Shown here piece by piece: positions 51,846-60,493 of a stretch of DNA of 64,000 nt. Position 1 is the stretch's first letter; every line of letters starts with the position of its first letter. The stretch is from Agrococcus jejuensis (lineage in GTDB: Bacteria; Actinomycetota; Actinomycetes; Actinomycetales; Microbacteriaceae): contig NZ_LT629695.1 of the NCBI RefSeq assembly GCF_900099705.1, positions 1,550,001 to 1,614,000 of the forward strand, read 5' to 3'. The translations under genes and the position numbers were made by a program. Below the pieces are notes generated by a model. It was not told the DNA's origin, did not search any database, and saw only the letters and a list, made by a program, of their open reading frames with translations.

Positions 51846-52114
51846 GAGATGATCCGATCGAGCAGCGGCACGGCCTGGTCGAGGTCGGCGTGGATGCCCT
51901 CGAGCGACATGCCCATGCGTCCCAGAGCGTCCCGCAGCGACTGCGAGGCTGGACCGAACCAGTCGAGCGTCGTCGACGGCACGTCGGCGATCGCCGAGGT
52001 CATGGCGCTGCGCGCGGCGACGAGGTCGTCGCGCAGGTCGCGCAGCGACGCCCGCGCGGCAGCGCGCACGATCGCGATGGTGGGGTCGTCGTCTGGCGTG
52101 AGCGGGATCTGCAT
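51842..52114 (-). CDS. WXG100-like small helical protein
   Basis: 90 residues: RAAARASLRDLRDDLVAARS and TTLDWFGPASQSLRDALGRM. W-F-G lies between two long helices, which is the ESAT-6/WXG100 arrangement. It is coupled to the hydrolase downstream by GTGA overlap and probably forms a helical partner for its N-terminus. No secretion ATPase (EccC) gene is in the window. Confidence 0.7.
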   Translation of the reverse strand: MQIPLTPDDDPTIAIVRAAARASLRDLRDDLVAARSAMTSAIADVPSTTLDWFGPASQSLRDALGRMGMSLEGIHADLDQAVPLLDRIIS

Positions 52115-52211
52115 GGCAGGCACCCTGCACCCGGCCCCCGTCGCGACGACCCCGCCTGCACGCCGCCTGTGGATGGATGCCCCGCACTCCCGCCTGTGGA
52201 GGATCCTTGCC

Positions 52212-52748
52212 ATGATGAGCACCGTGACCATGGACCGCGCGTTCCTCGACGCATCCCGGTTCCGCATCTGCTTCGTGTGCACCGGCAACATCTGCCGATC
52301 GCCCATGGCGTCCGCGGTGCTGCGACGCCTCGCCGAGGAGCACGGCGTCGCGGATCGCGTGCTCGTGACGAGCGCCGGCGTGAGCGACTACCACGTGGGC
52401 GAGACGGCCGACGAGCGCACGATCGACGCGCTCGAGCGCTCCGGATACCCCGCATCCGACCACCGCGCGAAGCACTTCACGCGCAAGTGGTTCGACCGCT
52501 TCGACCTCGTGATCGCGCTCGATCGCGGCCAGGAGCGCGTGCTGAAGCAGCTCGCGCGCGACGACGAGGCGCGGTCGAAGGTGCGACTGCTCATGGCGTT
52601 CGAGCCCGATCCGCCGACGCTCGACGTGCCCGATCCGTACTACTCGGAGCCCGAGACGTTCGACGCGGTGCTCGCGCAGATCGAGTCGGCGTGCCGACGA
52701 CTGTTCCGCCAGATCCACCCGGTGCTCGCGGCGTCGCGCCGCGCCTGA
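52212..52748 (+). CDS. Low-molecular-weight protein-tyrosine phosphatase
   Basis: 178 residues. The P-loop is FVCTGNICRSP (CX5R, Cys23 to Arg29), and the general acid lies in VPDPYYSEPETFDA. It is a cytoplasmic phosphatase of tyrosine-phosphorylated proteins. GGAGG sits 9 nt before the ATG; the frame also offers in-frame Met codons just after. It is divergent from the WXG-hydrolase pair. Confidence 0.92.
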   Translation: MMSTVTMDRAFLDASRFRICFVCTGNICRSPMASAVLRRLAEEHGVADRVLVTSAGVSDYHVGETADERTIDALERSGYPASDHRAKHFTRKWFDRFDLVIALDRGQERVLKQLARDDEARSKVRLLMAFEPDPPTLDVPDPYYSEPETFDAVLAQIESACRRLFRQIHPVLAASRRA

Positions 52749-52754
52749 CGCCCG

Positions 52755-53294
52755 TCAGCCCGCGCGCCCGCGCGCCCGGTGCCTGCGCACGCCGTCGCGG
52801 TTCGCGCACCGCACGGAGCAGTAGCGCTGGCGACCGTTGCGCGTGACGTCGACGACGACGTTCGCGCAGTCGTCGCCCGGCGCGAGCCCCGCGGCGCAGC
52901 GGGCGAGGCGGTGCATGCCCCTCGTCGTGACGTGCAGCGCGGTGCCGACGGCGATGACGGCCCGCAGCACCTGCGGCAGCCGCTGGTCGTCGTCGCGGTA
53001 GTGGAGGTGCCAGTCGCCGTCGTGGTCGGTGAGGCGCGGGTAGGCGGTCGCCGCCGCCATCTGCGCGTTGAGCAGCGCTGCGCGCGCGTCGGGCGTGGGT
53101 GCGTCGACGACGGCGAGCCAGGCGTCGACGACGTCGCGGGTGCGCGCGTGGTCGGTCGGCGAGGCGGGCGCGTAGACCGCGGTCATGCCGTGCTCGTACG
53201 TGCGAGCGACGATGCCATCGCGGTCGGCGGGCCAGTCGTTCGCGAGCGATGCGGCGAGCTGCACCGCGTACTCGCCGTAAGGGTTGAGTTGCAC
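52755..53294 (-). CDS. ABATE-domain protein with CGNR-type zinc finger
   Basis: 179 residues. The N-terminal ABATE region holds YAVQLAASLANDWP and TRDVVDAWLAVVDAPT. The C-terminal zinc finger CANVVVDVTRNGRQRYCSVRCANRDGVRRHRAR has the usual Cys positions but CANR in place of CGNR. These proteins act as regulators in actinobacteria (for example in stress or metabolism) and probably bind DNA. No clear ribosome site; a -10-like TGTAAT sits just before GTG 53294, so a leaderless mRNA is likely. Confidence 0.8.
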   Translation of the reverse strand: MQLNPYGEYAVQLAASLANDWPADRDGIVARTYEHGMTAVYAPASPTDHARTRDVVDAWLAVVDAPTPDARAALLNAQMAAATAYPRLTDHDGDWHLHYRDDDQRLPQVLRAVIAVGTALHVTTRGMHRLARCAAGLAPGDDCANVVVDVTRNGRQRYCSVRCANRDGVRRHRARGRAG

Positions 53295-53320
53295 AACGGC
53301 ATTACAGCACGCTCGTGCAC

Positions 53321-53524
53321 ATGGCATCCACCGCGCTCGAGCAGCATCCGCAGACCCGTCCGATCGCCGTGCACGAGCACGGCTGGGCGACGGAGTCGCA
53401 GCACGCGACGAGCGAGGGCGTCGTGCGGTACGTGCGCTGCGCCGGATGCGGCAGCCGCCGCGTCGACGTCGAGCCCGCCGGCGCCGCGCCGCCGATGGCG
53501 GCGAGCGCGGTCGTCGGCCCCTGA
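53321..53524 (+). CDS. Small zinc-ribbon-like hypothetical protein
   Basis: 67 residues with one CXXC (YVRCAGCGSRR) and basic residues around it, suggesting a half zinc ribbon. It is divergent from the ABATE gene and 27 bp away from its start, so they share a promoter region. No family recognised. The start may be GTG 53315 or ATG 53321. Confidence 0.5.
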   Translation: MASTALEQHPQTRPIAVHEHGWATESQHATSEGVVRYVRCAGCGSRRVDVEPAGAAPPMAASAVVGP

Positions 53525-53611
53525 CCGCCAGCATCGCGACGGCGATGCCACGGATGGGATGATGGAGCACGTCCACGCGCGCACCGCGCCCAGGCCGACC
53601 CCGAGGACGTC

Positions 53612-54991
53612 ATGACGCTTCCCCCGCAGCCCGTCTCCCCGCTCGACGGCCGCTACCGCACCCAGGTCGGCGCGATCGGCGAGCACCTGTCGGAGGCCGC
53701 GCTCAACCGGGCCCGCGTGCACGTCGAGGTCGAGTGGCTCATCTTCTGCGCCGAGCGCGGCCTGTTCTCGACGCCGTCGATCAGCGAGGCGGATGCCGCG
53801 AGCCTGCGCGAGTGGGCCGCGGGCTTCGGCCAGGCCGAGATCGACTGGCTCGCCGGCAAGGAGGCCGTGACGCGCCACGACGTGAAGGCCGTCGAGTACC
53901 TCGTGCGCGACCGCCTCGCCACCCAGGGCCTCGACGCCCTCGCGGAGGCGACGCACATCGCCTGCACGAGCGAGGACGTCAACAACCTCTCGTACGCGCT
54001 CACGATCCGCGACGCCGTGCACGAGGTGTGGATGCCGGCGCTGCGCGAGGTGATCGGCCGCCTGTCGGGCCTCGCCGTCGAGCACCGCGACCTGCCCATG
54101 CTCGCCCACACGCACGGCCAGCCGGCGACGCCGACGACGCTCGGCAAGGAGATGGCCGTGTTCGCGTGGCGTCTCGAGCGCGTCGCGGGCCAGATCGAGG
54201 ACGTCGAGGTGCTGGGCAAGTTCGCCGGCGCCACGGGCACGTTCTCGGCGCACGTCGTCGCCGACCCGCAGGCCGACTGGCCGAACCTCGCCAAGGAGTT
54301 CGTCGCGGGCCTCGGCCTGACGTGGAACCCGCTGACGACGCAGATCGAGAGCCACGACTGGCAGGCGGAGCTGTTCCAGCGCGTCAGCCACGCGGGCCGC
54401 ATCCTGCACAACCTCGCCACCGACGTGTGGACTTACATCATGATGGGCTACTTCACGCAGATCCCCGTCGAGGGTGCGACCGGCTCGTCGACGATGCCGC
54501 ACAAGATCAACCCCATCCGCTTCGAGAACGCGGAGTCGAACCTCGAGATTGCGAGCGCGCTGCTCGAGTCGCTCGCGGCGACGCTCGTCACGAGCCGCCT
54601 GCAGCGCGACCTCACCGACTCGTCGACGCAGCGCAACGTGGGCGTCGCCATCGGCCACTCGCTGCTCGCGCTCGACAACCTGCGCAAGGGCCTCGGCGAG
54701 ATCGCCGTGTCCGAGACGCGGCTCGCAGCCGACCTCGACGGCAACTGGGAGGTGCTCGCCGAGGCGATCCAGACCGTCATCCGCGCCGAGGTGCTCGCAG
54801 GCACGTCGTCGATCGAGGACCCCTACGCGCAGCTCAAGGGCCTCACGCGCGGTCACCGCGTCGGCCAGGCCGAGCTCGCGGCGTTCGTCGACGGCCTCGA
54901 CATCTCGGATGCGGCGAAGGAGCGCCTGAAGGCCCTCACGCCGCACTCGTACATCGGCCTCGCGCCGGAGCTCACCGACCTCGCCCCGTAG
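53612..54991 (+). CDS. purB: Adenylosuccinate lyase
   Basis: 459 residues. The fumarase-superfamily signature GSSTMPHKINPIRFENAE is present, with the catalytic His in AHTHGQPATPTTLGKE and TSEDVNNLSYAL. It makes AMP and AICAR from their succinyl forms. The length is like other bacterial PurB. It is followed after 7 bp by a GNAT gene on the same strand. Confidence 0.97.
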   Translation: MTLPPQPVSPLDGRYRTQVGAIGEHLSEAALNRARVHVEVEWLIFCAERGLFSTPSISEADAASLREWAAGFGQAEIDWLAGKEAVTRHDVKAVEYLVRDRLATQGLDALAEATHIACTSEDVNNLSYALTIRDAVHEVWMPALREVIGRLSGLAVEHRDLPMLAHTHGQPATPTTLGKEMAVFAWRLERVAGQIEDVEVLGKFAGATGTFSAHVVADPQADWPNLAKEFVAGLGLTWNPLTTQIESHDWQAELFQRVSHAGRILHNLATDVWTYIMMGYFTQIPVEGATGSSTMPHKINPIRFENAESNLEIASALLESLAATLVTSRLQRDLTDSSTQRNVGVAIGHSLLALDNLRKGLGEIAVSETRLAADLDGNWEVLAEAIQTVIRAEVLAGTSSIEDPYAQLKGLTRGHRVGQAELAAFVDGLDISDAAKERLKALTPHSYIGLAPELTDLAP

Positions 54992-54998
54992 GCCCCGC

Positions 54999-55583
54999 GT
55001 GGTGACGCGTCGCGAGCGGGCGGAGCGCCTGCGCATCGTCGGCGAGCGCTGCGTGCTGCGCGACTGGGCGCTCGGCGACGCCGAGCCGCTGCGGGCGCTG
55101 CTCGACCCGCGTGCGTCGTGGCACGACACGAACGGCCCCTACCTCGGGCGGCCGACGCCCGAGGACATGACGCGCGTGCGCGACGGCTACCTCGCCCTGG
55201 CGGCGATGCCCGCCGACCAGGTGCCCATGCCCCGCGCGTCGCTCGCGATCGCGGATCCGCAGACGGATGCCGTGCTCGGCTGCGTCTCGTGGTCGTGGGA
55301 GAGCCGCGAGACCGACTGGCGTCGCATCGGCATCGTGCTGTACGACGAGCGCAAGCGCGGCCGCGGCATCGGCCGCGAGGCGCTCGCGCTGTGGACCGAC
55401 CACCTCTTCGCCGTCACCGACGCGCTGCGCCTCGACCTCGCGACGTACTCGGGCAACGTGGGCATGCAGCGCGCCGCCGAGGCGGCGGGCTTCACGCTCG
55501 AGGCGCGGATGCGGCAGGCCCGCCGCTGGTCGGGCGGCGTGCACGACGCGCTCGTCTACGGCGTGCTGCGCTCGGAGCGCTGA
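54999..55583 (+). CDS. GNAT-family N-acetyltransferase (RimJ/RimL-like)
   Basis: 194 residues. VLRDWALGDAEPLRALLDP opens the fold, IGIVLYDERKRGRGIGREAL is the acetyl-CoA loop (R-G-x-G-x-G), and LDLATYSGNVGMQRAAEAAGF is the typical motif B. RimJ/RimL-type enzymes acetylate N-termini of proteins or small amines. The start is GTG 54999 (or the next GTG). Its 3' end overlaps the convergent gene by 28 bp. Confidence 0.85.
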   Translation: MVTRRERAERLRIVGERCVLRDWALGDAEPLRALLDPRASWHDTNGPYLGRPTPEDMTRVRDGYLALAAMPADQVPMPRASLAIADPQTDAVLGCVSWSWESRETDWRRIGIVLYDERKRGRGIGREALALWTDHLFAVTDALRLDLATYSGNVGMQRAAEAAGFTLEARMRQARRWSGGVHDALVYGVLRSER

Positions 55584-56149
55584 CGCTCGTTCCACACGTC
55601 GAGCGCGCCGTCGGCGACGCCGTCGAGCGCGAGGTCGATCGTCGTCGACGTCTCGGCGATGCCGACGATCGCGGCCTCGACGTGGACCGTCAGCGCACCG
55701 GAGGGCGGCGTCGGCCACAGCCAGGCGCTGTGCCGGTGCACGACGCTGCTGCCGTCGCCGCTGCCGCCATGGCTCCGCAGCATCAGGTGCGGCGACTCGG
55801 GCGGCTCATCGCCGAGGGTCATGTGCCAGTCGCCGCCGCCCGCCGCGATGGACGACGTGCCGTCGGCGAGCGTGACGCCGAACCGGAAGGGCTGCACGAG
55901 CCGCCCGAGCCGATGCAGGACGTCGTCGTCGCCTCGCACGTCGAGCCGCATCGCGAACGCGAGGCCCTCGCGGTGCACGTCGACGCGCACGAGGTGGATC
56001 GCCGCGTGCTCCGACCGGCCGAGCAGACGCAGGACCGGCAGCGCGACGGGCAGCTCCTCGCGAGGCGGCTCGAGCCAGACGGGCGTCGCGCGGTGCGTGG
56101 GGCGCGTCTGCGGCGGCGCCGGCGGCAGTGGAGGGAAGAAGGGGGCCAC
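55556..56149 (-). CDS. Hypothetical beta-rich protein
   Basis: 197 residues beginning GTG 56149 with VAPFFPPLPPAPPQTRPTHR and continuing with beta strands such as LVRVDVHREGLAFAMRLDVR and SGALTVHVEAAIVGIAE. No family recognised. GGAG before the start and one base between this start and the stop of the upstream membrane protein suggest coupling. No signal peptide. It could be a partner of that membrane protein. Confidence 0.6.
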   Translation of the reverse strand: MAPFFPPLPPAPPQTRPTHRATPVWLEPPREELPVALPVLRLLGRSEHAAIHLVRVDVHREGLAFAMRLDVRGDDDVLHRLGRLVQPFRFGVTLADGTSSIAAGGGDWHMTLGDEPPESPHLMLRSHGGSGDGSSVVHRHSAWLWPTPPSGALTVHVEAAIVGIAETSTTIDLALDGVADGALDVWNERQRSERSTP

Positions 56150-56150
56150 G

Positions 56151-56612
56151 TCACTCCATGCGGTCGATCGTGATGGTCGCGGTCGACCACCACGGCGGCG
56201 CGATCGGGGTGCCGACGTCCCACTCCATCCCGAATCCACGGATCCAGAGGATCGTCGCGGCGATCGCGAGCAGGGGCACGACGATCGCGGCGACCTCGCA
56301 CGCGGGAGCGAGCCACGCGAGCCGTCCGCGCACCTCGCGCGTCGCCCACGCGAGGGCGAGCAGCGCGAGCACGACGAGCGCGACGAGGGGCGATGGGCCG
56401 AGCTCGATCGCGTAGGTGAGCGGTGCCTCGGTCGTCGGCTGCCCCTGCCCGTCGATCCACGATCCGTCGCCTGCGATGCCGCCGACGCCTCCGCCGATCG
56501 AGCCGCGCGCGATCCACGAGTAGCCCAGCAGCATGACGACTCCGGTGATGACGAGCCGCCGCGTCGGAAGCCTCCGCGTCGCCGTCGGTGCCTGCTGCGT
56601 GTCGGTGCTCAT
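56151..56612 (-). CDS. Hypothetical membrane protein
   Basis: 153 residues. Two or three spans (LVITGVVMLLGYSW, PLVALVVLALLALAWAT, VAAIVVPLLAIAATILWI) with a polar loop GGGVGGIAGDGSWIDGQGQP facing out. I do not recognise it. The ATG at 56612 is chosen over upstream alternatives that would add non-coding-looking residues. It is followed after one base by the beta-rich gene. Confidence 0.65.
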   Translation of the reverse strand: MSTDTQQAPTATRRLPTRRLVITGVVMLLGYSWIARGSIGGGVGGIAGDGSWIDGQGQPTTEAPLTYAIELGPSPLVALVVLALLALAWATREVRGRLAWLAPACEVAAIVVPLLAIAATILWIRGFGMEWDVGTPIAPPWWSTATITIDRME

Positions 56613-56666
56613 GCTGCGCCTCTCGTCCCCTCCACCGTCGCATGCGCGACATCGGGGCACAAAGAC

Positions 56667-57326
56667 TCAGCGCGGGAGCGCCACCGAGAGCTGCGTACCC
56701 GGCACCGGCTCGAGCGCGTAGCCGTCGAGCACGTCGGCGCGCAGGCGGCGCTGCACGAGCACGCCGGGATCGGTGGATGCCGCGACCCGACCCTCGCTCG
56801 TGACGACGAGCGCGCCCGCACCGGCGGCGCGCAGCGCGTCGCCGATGGCGCGCTCGAACTCGGGCACCGTGACGTCGGCGCCGACGACGCCCGCGAACGC
56901 GCCGTCGACGACGAGCGGCGCCGTGAACGTGAGCGTCGCCTGGTCGGTGCAGAGCAGGTCGACGTAGGGGCCGGTCATGTGGGGCGCGGCTGTGTCGGCG
57001 GGCACGCGGTACCACTCGAGGTCCTCGTACGACCGCACGTAGCCGCCGTCGGTGGCGCCAGCATCGAGTCTGCGCACGTCGCGCGCAGCGCCGAGCGCCT
57101 GCCACCACGCCATGAGCGGCTGGCCGACGCGGCGCGGGTCGACGACGAAGCCGCCGCCGAAGACGACCGACCGCGCCGCGAGCTCCGCGCCCATCACGCG
57201 CTCGACGACCGTGAGGGCGGCCGCGGGGTCGAGCGCCACCGCGCCGTCGCCCAGCGAGCCCTGCAGCCTGGCGATGACCGCCTCGGCCTCGCCCACGACC
57301 TGCTGCACCGCATCCACCGCGCTCAT
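56667..57326 (-). CDS. Stand-alone Cache-like sensory domain protein
   Basis: 219 residues. The core reads VGADVTVPEFERAIG, SYEDLEWYRVP and PGVLVQRRL, in the style of the PDC/dCache ligand-binding fold. No transmembrane span or kinase, HAMP or chemoreceptor module follows, so it would be a cytoplasmic stand-alone sensor. Its ATG overlaps the GntR stop by 4 bp. Pairing with a regulator beside a pot transporter suggests it may sense or report the same small molecule. Confidence 0.6.
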   Translation of the reverse strand: MSAVDAVQQVVGEAEAVIARLQGSLGDGAVALDPAAALTVVERVMGAELAARSVVFGGGFVVDPRRVGQPLMAWWQALGAARDVRRLDAGATDGGYVRSYEDLEWYRVPADTAAPHMTGPYVDLLCTDQATLTFTAPLVVDGAFAGVVGADVTVPEFERAIGDALRAAGAGALVVTSEGRVAASTDPGVLVQRRLRADVLDGYALEPVPGTQLSVALPR

Positions 57327-58057
57327 GCGAGCCTCCGCTTCGCCTCGAGCAGCCATCGCACCGCGCGATCGCATGCCGCCTCGACCTCGTCGCGCGCCCG
57401 GTCGCCGTCGCCGTCGCGGAGCGCGGCGACGAGCCGCTCGCCGTCGGCGTGCGCCGCCTCGCGCTCGCCGTGCTCGTGCAGCGACGCCCACAGCAGCGGG
57501 CCGTCGGCGTGCTGGAATCGCACCTGCTCGCGCACGAGGCGCACGGATCGGCTGAGCGCGACGACCTGCAGGTGGAAGCCGCCGATGCCGCGACGGGCCG
57601 TGAGCTCGTCGTCGAAGTCGATGCCGGCGAGGTCGCGCGCGAGGGCATCGGCCTCGAACGCCGATGCCTCCTCGGCCGCGAGCGCAGCGGCGGTGCCTGC
57701 GATGGCGACGGCGTGCACGCCGAGGTCGGCGAGCTCGGCGCTCGACAGGCCGCGGATGCGCCGCTCGACGGCCTCGACGCGGTCGGCGTCGTCCATCGTC
57801 ACGAACGAGCCGCCGCGGCGCCCGCGCTGCGTCGTCACGAGGTGGCGGTCGCGCAGGTCGGCGAGCGCCTCGCGCACGGTCGCGGGGGCGACGCCGAAGC
57901 GCTCGGCGAGGCGCGACTCCGCGGGCAGGCGCTCGCCGGGGTGCAGCATGCCGAGCACGATCGCCTCCTCGAGGCGGGCCGTGACGGCCTCGGTGCGACC
58001 GACCTCGTCGATGGGCGCGAAGACGGCGGAGCGCGCGAGCGTCGCAGGTTGCTCCAA
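57323..58057 (-). CDS. GntR-family (FadR-type) transcriptional regulator
   Basis: 244 residues. The DNA-binding part has RLEEAIVLGMLHPGERLPAE, SRLAERFGVAPATVREALADLRDRHLV, and the C-terminal helical FCD-type domain follows. The start appears to be TTG 58057 (GGGGGA upstream). It is divergent from the polyamine transporter operon across a 117-bp gap with an AAACCT-N10-AGGTTT repeat. It probably regulates the transporter. Confidence 0.87.
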   Translation of the reverse strand: MEQPATLARSAVFAPIDEVGRTEAVTARLEEAIVLGMLHPGERLPAESRLAERFGVAPATVREALADLRDRHLVTTQRGRRGGSFVTMDDADRVEAVERRIRGLSSAELADLGVHAVAIAGTAAALAAEEASAFEADALARDLAGIDFDDELTARRGIGGFHLQVVALSRSVRLVREQVRFQHADGPLLWASLHEHGEREAAHADGERLVAALRDGDGDRARDEVEAACDRAVRWLLEAKRRLA

Positions 58058-58108
58058 CCGGGTCCCCCGTCTCGGATTCGTGACGCAACCGTAACACCGC
58101 CGACTTCC

Positions 58109-58130
58109 AAACCTTCGGAAACAGAGGTTT
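58109..58130. promoter_or_regulatory. Inverted repeat AAACCT-N10-AGGTTT, candidate GntR operator
   Basis: Perfect 6-bp arms spaced by 10 nt, immediately before a -10-like TTTTAT/TATGGT region of the transporter operon. FadR-type regulators bind A/T-richer palindromes of this kind; binding is inferred. Confidence 0.45.
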
Positions 58131-58174
58131 TATGGTGCGCACGTCACAGCATCCGCACAGCCAAGGGAGCACGC

Positions 58175-59251
58175 GTGGCAGCAGCGCACGACCCGGCCAT
58201 CCGCCTCAGCGGACTCCGCCGCGAGTTCGGACCCGTCATCGCCGTCGACGGCATCGACCTCGACATCGCCGAGGGCGAGTTCTTCTCGATGCTCGGGCCC
58301 TCCGGCTCTGGCAAGACGACGGTGCTGCGACTCATCGCCGGCTTCGAGACCCCCACGGCGGGCGCCGTCGAGCTCTTCGGCAAGGACGTCTCGGCCGACG
58401 CTCCCTACGACCGGCCCGTCAACACGGTCTTCCAGGACTACGCGCTCTTCCCGCACATGAGCGTGCTCGACAACGTCGCGTACGGCCTGCGCGTGCGCGG
58501 CATCGGCAGGGCCGAGCGCACCCGCCGCGCGACCGAGGCGCTCGAGCGCATGCGCCTGGGCGACTTCGCGCGGCGGCGCCCGAGCCAGCTCTCCGGCGGC
58601 CAGCGCCAGCGCGTCGCCCTCGCCCGCGCCATCGTCGTCGAGCCGCGAGCGCTGCTGCTCGACGAGCCGCTCGGCGCCCTCGACCTCAAGCTGCGCGAGC
58701 AGATGCAGGTCGAGCTCAAGCAGCTGCAGCGCGACCTCGGCATCACGTTCGTCTTCGTGACGCACGACCAGGACGAGGCGCTCACGCTCTCCGACCGCAT
58801 CGCCGTGTTCGACGCCGGGCGCATCCAGCAGGTCGGCGCGGCCGCCGAGGTCTACGAGCGCCCCGCGACGCCGTTCGTCGCGACGTTCGTCGGCACCTCC
58901 AACCTCTTCGACGACGCGCAGTCGCGCGCGCTGCTCGGCCACGGCGGCATCCACGCCATCCGCCCCGAGAAGCTGCAGATCCACCGCGGCGAGACCGGCG
59001 ACGGCCTGGCGGGCACCGTCGCCGAGGTCATCTACGCCGGTGCGATCGTGCGCTGCGTCGTCGACACGGATGCGGGCATGCGCATGACGGTGCTCGAGCA
59101 GTCGTCGTCGGGCCACGCGAGCGTCGGCCGCGGCGACCGCGTGCGCCTCGCCTGGGCCGACGCCGACGTGCGCGACCTCGTCGAGCCGGAGCCCGCGGCG
59201 CCCACGACCACCGACGACCAGTCCCCCTCCCCGGCGACGGCATCCGCCTGA
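58175..59251 (+). CDS. potA: Polyamine-type ABC transporter ATP-binding protein
   Basis: 358 residues. Walker A GPSGSGKTTVL, signature LSGGQRQRVALARAI, Walker B LLLDEPLGALDL, H-loop FVTHDQDEAL. A C-terminal TOBE-like domain starts near residue 270 (IRPEKLQIHRGE). It starts at GTG 58175 after AAGGGAG. It is the first gene of the pot operon, order ATPase - binding protein - two permeases. Confidence 0.9.
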   Translation: MAAAHDPAIRLSGLRREFGPVIAVDGIDLDIAEGEFFSMLGPSGSGKTTVLRLIAGFETPTAGAVELFGKDVSADAPYDRPVNTVFQDYALFPHMSVLDNVAYGLRVRGIGRAERTRRATEALERMRLGDFARRRPSQLSGGQRQRVALARAIVVEPRALLLDEPLGALDLKLREQMQVELKQLQRDLGITFVFVTHDQDEALTLSDRIAVFDAGRIQQVGAAAEVYERPATPFVATFVGTSNLFDDAQSRALLGHGGIHAIRPEKLQIHRGETGDGLAGTVAEVIYAGAIVRCVVDTDAGMRMTVLEQSSSGHASVGRGDRVRLAWADADVRDLVEPEPAAPTTTDDQSPSPATASA

Positions 59252-59277
59252 GCCCCCACCCACAGCAAGGAGTCATC

Positions 59278-60465
59278 ATGCAGGCACCCACCATGCGCAG
59301 ACGGCGCACCGCAGCGATCGGCGCCGGGCTCGGCGTCGCCGCCCTCGCGCTCAGCGCCTGCGGCACCTCCGGTGGCGGCAGCGCGGCGACCGGCCCCGCG
59401 ACCGAGCTCGGCGACACCGACGGCGGCTCGGTCTCGATCCTCGCGTGGCCCGGCTACGTCGAGGACGGCACGAACGACCCCGCCGTCGACTGGGTCACGC
59501 CGTTCGAGGAGGCCACGGGCTGCTCGGTGACGTCGCAGACGTACGGCACGAGCGACGAGGCGTTCAACCTCATGGGCGACGGCGGCTTCGACGTCGTCGC
59601 CGCCTCGGGCGACCTCACGCTGCGCCTCATCGCGTCGGAGACGGTGCAGGAGCTCAACACCGACCTGCTCGAGTCGTACGACGCCATCTTCGACTTCCTC
59701 AAGGAGCAGGAGTGGAACTCGGTCGACGGGGCCGTCTACGGCATCCCGCACGGCTACGGCGCCAACCTGCTCGCCTACAACACCGACGTCTTCCCCGAGG
59801 CGCCCACCTCGTGGTCGGTCGTGTTCGAGGATGCGGCGGCCAACACGGGCGGCATCACCGCCTACGACTCGCCCATCTACATCGCCGACGCCGCGATGTA
59901 CCTCATGGCGACCGAGCCCGACCTCGGCATCGAGAACCCGTACTCGCTCGACGAGGAGCAGCTCGCTGCCGCCGTCGACCTGCTCACGGTGCAGCGCGAG
60001 CACATCGGCGAGTACTGGAGCGACTACCTCATCGAGGTGCAGGGCCTCGAGGCCGGCTCGATGGTGGCGGGCACGACGTGGCAGGTCATCATCAACTCGC
60101 TGTCGGAGGGCACGCCCGTCGCGGCGACGCTGCCCGAGGAGGGCGTGACCGGCTGGTCGGACTCGTGGATGATCTCGTCGGCCACCGAGCAGACGGCGTG
60201 CGCGTACGCGTGGCTCGACTGGATCGCGAGCCCCGAGGGCAACGCGATGGCGACGGAGTACTTCGGCGAGGCCCCGAACAACATCGAGGCGTGCGACTTC
60301 GCGAGCGAGGGTCACTGCGAGGCGTACCACGCGGGCGACGAGGAGTACGCGTCGCAGATCTGGTACTGGACGACGCCGATCGCCGAGTGCCTCGACGGCC
60401 GCACCGACGTGGAGTGCACCGACTACGCGGCCTGGACCGAGGCGTGGCAGCAGATCCAGGGCTGA
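59278..60465 (+). CDS. potD: Polyamine-type substrate-binding lipoprotein
   Basis: 395 residues. The signal peptide contains the lipobox ALSACG. Mature parts such as SILAWPGYVEDGTNDPAVDW and FDVVAASGDLTLRLI match PotD-like solute-binding proteins. The binding pocket usually has Trp and acidic residues, which fit this sequence (WVTPFEEATG). The ligand is probably spermidine, putrescine or another amine; the precise ligand is unknown. AAGGAG lies 7 nt before the ATG. Confidence 0.87.
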   Translation: MQAPTMRRRRTAAIGAGLGVAALALSACGTSGGGSAATGPATELGDTDGGSVSILAWPGYVEDGTNDPAVDWVTPFEEATGCSVTSQTYGTSDEAFNLMGDGGFDVVAASGDLTLRLIASETVQELNTDLLESYDAIFDFLKEQEWNSVDGAVYGIPHGYGANLLAYNTDVFPEAPTSWSVVFEDAAANTGGITAYDSPIYIADAAMYLMATEPDLGIENPYSLDEEQLAAAVDLLTVQREHIGEYWSDYLIEVQGLEAGSMVAGTTWQVIINSLSEGTPVAATLPEEGVTGWSDSWMISSATEQTACAYAWLDWIASPEGNAMATEYFGEAPNNIEACDFASEGHCEAYHAGDEEYASQIWYWTTPIAECLDGRTDVECTDYAAWTEAWQQIQG

Positions 60466-60493
60466 CGCCCACGGATCCGCGCACCGCAGTCGC

